Assembly: GCF_900182545.1 (NCBI RefSeq)
Contig: NZ_FXTJ01000018.1
Coordinates: 1-64,000, forward strand
From: Geodermatophilus aquaeductus
Lineage (GTDB): Bacteria; Actinomycetota; Actinomycetes; Mycobacteriales; Geodermatophilaceae
Reading direction: 5' to 3'
Length of the DNA: 64,000 bases
Made by a program: the position numbers and the translations under genes. Each line of letters starts with the position of its first letter. Positions within the stretch are counted from its first letter, which is position 1. Under the pieces are notes generated by a model that was given only the letters and a program-made list of their open reading frames with translations, did no database searches and was not told the DNA's origin. Shown here in pieces: positions 62,635 to 64,000 of the stretch.

Positions 62635-63480
62635 TTGTCACAGGTCCCCGTCGCCGTCACCGGCGCCACCGGTCAGATCGGCGGCCGCGTCGCCCAGCGG
62701 CTCGCCGCCGCCGGCGTTCCGCTGCGGCTGCTGGTCCGCGACCCCTCGCGGGCGCCGCGGCTGCCCGGCGCCGCCGCCGTCGTCGCGCCCTACGGCGACG
62801 GGGACGCCGTCCGGCGGGCGCTGGAGGGCGTCGGCACGGTCTTCATGGTGTCGGCGTCGGAGTCGGCCGACCGGGTCGACCAGCACCGCACCTTCGTCGA
62901 CGCCGCCGCGGCCGCCGGCGTGGGGCACCTGGTGTACCTCTCCTTCCAGGGCGCCGCGCCGGACGCCACCTTCACGCTGGCCCGCGACCACTGGGCGACC
63001 GAGGAGCACGTCCGCGCCCGCGGCCTCGTGCACACCTTCCTGCGCGACGCGCTCTACGCCGACTTCCTCCCCGGCCTGGTGGGGGAGGACGGCGTGATCC
63101 GCGGCCCGGCCGGCGAGGGGCGGGTGGCGGCGGTCGCCCAGGACGACGTCGCCGACGCCGCCGTCGCCGTCCTCCGGGACCCCGCGGCGCACGCCGGGCG
63201 CACCCACGAGCTCACCGGCCCGCAGGCGCTGACCCTCGCCGAGGTCGCCGCCACGATCACCGCCGTCACCGGCCGGCCCGTGCGCTACCACCCGGAGACG
63301 GTGGAGGAGGCCTTCGCCTCGCGCGCCTCCTACGGCGCCCCGGACTGGCAGGTGGAGGCCTGGGTGTCCACGTACACCGCCGTCGCCGCCGGTGAGATGG
63401 CGCGCGTGAGCACCGCCGTCGAGAACCTGACCGGCCGCCCGGCCACTTCGTTCGAGCAGGTGCTGCGGACTGCGGCGTGA
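62635..63480 (+). CDS. NmrA-type NAD(P)-binding protein
   Basis: 281-residue Rossmann-fold protein of the atypical SDR/NmrA family (similar to NADPH:quinone reductase QOR2-type). The dinucleotide loop is VTGATGQIGGRVAQRL, then VRDPSRAPRLPGAAAVV and VYLSFQGAAPDATFTLARDHWATE. It may act on quinones or serve as a redox sensor. The start is a TTG at 62635 with GAGGAG 5 nt upstream; no ATG/GTG gives the full Rossmann start. Its stop overlaps the next gene by 4 bp. Confidence 0.85.
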   Translation: MSQVPVAVTGATGQIGGRVAQRLAAAGVPLRLLVRDPSRAPRLPGAAAVVAPYGDGDAVRRALEGVGTVFMVSASESADRVDQHRTFVDAAAAAGVGHLVYLSFQGAAPDATFTLARDHWATEEHVRARGLVHTFLRDALYADFLPGLVGEDGVIRGPAGEGRVAAVAQDDVADAAVAVLRDPAAHAGRTHELTGPQALTLAEVAATITAVTGRPVRYHPETVEEAFASRASYGAPDWQVEAWVSTYTAVAAGEMARVSTAVENLTGRPATSFEQVLRTAA

Positions 63481-64000
63481 GCGTGCGCATGCGGGCGGTC
63501 GCCGGCTTCCTGCGGGTGACCGCCAAGCCCCGCATGGTCACCGCCGAGCGCGCGCGGCAGCGGATGGCCGACCCCGGTCCGCCGGCGCCCCTGCCGGGGT
63601 CGCTGCGCCGCCGGAACGACGTCGGCACCAGGCAGGTGGCGGGCGTCGACGTGCACACCGTGGCCCCGCGCGGCGGCGGCAGCGGGCGGGCCGCGGTGTA
63701 CCTGCACGGCGGCGCCTACGTCGCCGGGATGGCGCCGCAGCACTGGACGCTGGTCGGGCGCCTGGCCGACGCCGGCGTGCGGGTCGAGGTCCCCGACTAC
63801 GGCCTCGCGCCGGCGTCCACGTACCGCGACGCCTACCCGCTGCTCACCGCCGTGTACGGAGAGCTGGGCAGCGACGACGTCGTCCTCGCCGGCGACTCCG
63901 CAGGCGGCGGGCTGGCGCTCGGCTTCGCCCAGACGCTGCTCGGGTCCGGCCTGCCGCAGCCGCGGCGGCTGGTCCTGATCGCGCCGTGGCTCGATCTCAC
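63477..64000 (+). CDS. Alpha/beta hydrolase (HSL/esterase family), truncated by window end
   Basis: The reading frame opens at the GTG at 63477 (GTGA overlap with the NmrA-type gene) and stays open to the window end, 174 full codons. It shows the hormone-sensitive-lipase signature HGGAYVAGMAPQHW (oxyanion hole) and the nucleophile elbow GDSAGGGLAL, with DYGLAPASTYRDAYP between. These mark an alpha/beta hydrolase-3 esterase. The Asp and His of the triad lie beyond the window. Likely co-transcribed with the NmrA-type gene. Confidence 0.88.
   Translation, partial: MSVRMRAVAGFLRVTAKPRMVTAERARQRMADPGPPAPLPGSLRRRNDVGTRQVAGVDVHTVAPRGGGSGRAAVYLHGGAYVAGMAPQHWTLVGRLADAGVRVEVPDYGLAPASTYRDAYPLLTAVYGELGSDDVVLAGDSAGGGLALGFAQTLLGSGLPQPRRLVLIAPWLDL

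Overview
The window reads as a chromosomal segment of a very GC-rich actinobacterium. Three things point there: the gene order, GTG/TTG starts with frequent 4-bp GTGA/ATGA overlaps, and a strong habit of placing a TANNNT -10 box 6-8 nt before the start codon (leaderless mRNAs). From remembered gene order, the family may be Geodermatophilaceae (Blastococcus/Geodermatophilus/Modestobacter type); I could not run a search. Much of the window matches, by gene identity and order, the Mycobacterium tuberculosis stretch from thyA-dfrA through dapA, rnj, ftsK, pgsA, clgR, pspA, recA, recX, miaB, miaA, dapF, hflX and lexA to nrdR. Lineage-specific genes are inserted into it.

Layout. 1-135: 3' end of a 5S rRNA gene and its terminator, so an rRNA operon lies just outside. 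164-4958: DUF2461, GNAT, a YcaQ-type DNA glycosylase, then thyA-folA and dapA. 4987-11403: RNase J, a secreted beta-helix protein, an ECF sigma/anti-sigma pair and an S9 peptidase. 11477-18122: ftsK, rimO, pgsA, clgR and a kinase-like DUF4032 protein. 18247-24402: a lipoprotein-dependent sugar ABC importer followed directly by a GH13 alpha-glucosidase, wedged between clgR and pspA. 24590-33477: pspA, then nucleic-acid repair and handling genes (nei-type glycosylase, AlkA-like glycosylase, a triple cold-shock-domain protein, the giant helicase lhr). 33580-37500: an acyl-CoA dehydrogenase, an MFS transporter, a 36-residue membrane protein divergent from a MarR regulator, and DUF3046. 37540-39454: recA-recX with two damage-type promoters. 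39481-43431: a hypothetical gene and the gluABCD amino-acid importer. 43566-53440: miaB, GNAT, DUF349, a dioxygenase-like protein, miaA, dapF, hflX, PAP2 and a secreted propeller-like protein. 53469-59956: lexA divergent from a LysM protein with SOS boxes between them, an unknown gene, then nrdR and nrdJ behind paired NrdR boxes. 59957-61206: a small alien-looking island with four tandem 21-22-bp repeats and an orphan Mrr-like endonuclease. 61497-64000: zinc-ribbon, PQ-loop, NmrA-type and (truncated) esterase genes.

How they work together: the window joins one-carbon/dTMP and lysine/peptidoglycan precursor synthesis (thyA, folA, dapA, dapF), RNA processing and tRNA/ribosome modification (rnj, rimO, miaA, miaB, hflX), envelope stress (clgR, pspA, ECF sigma) and DNA-damage control (lexA, recA, recX, LysM protein, glycosylases, lhr, nrdR/nrdJ for dNTP supply). 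The most unusual items are the triple cold-shock-domain protein with arginine/aspartate/glycine linkers, the tiny leaderless membrane gene sharing a regulatory region with marR, and the GTC-N5-TAGTGCA repeat array beside the Mrr-like gene.
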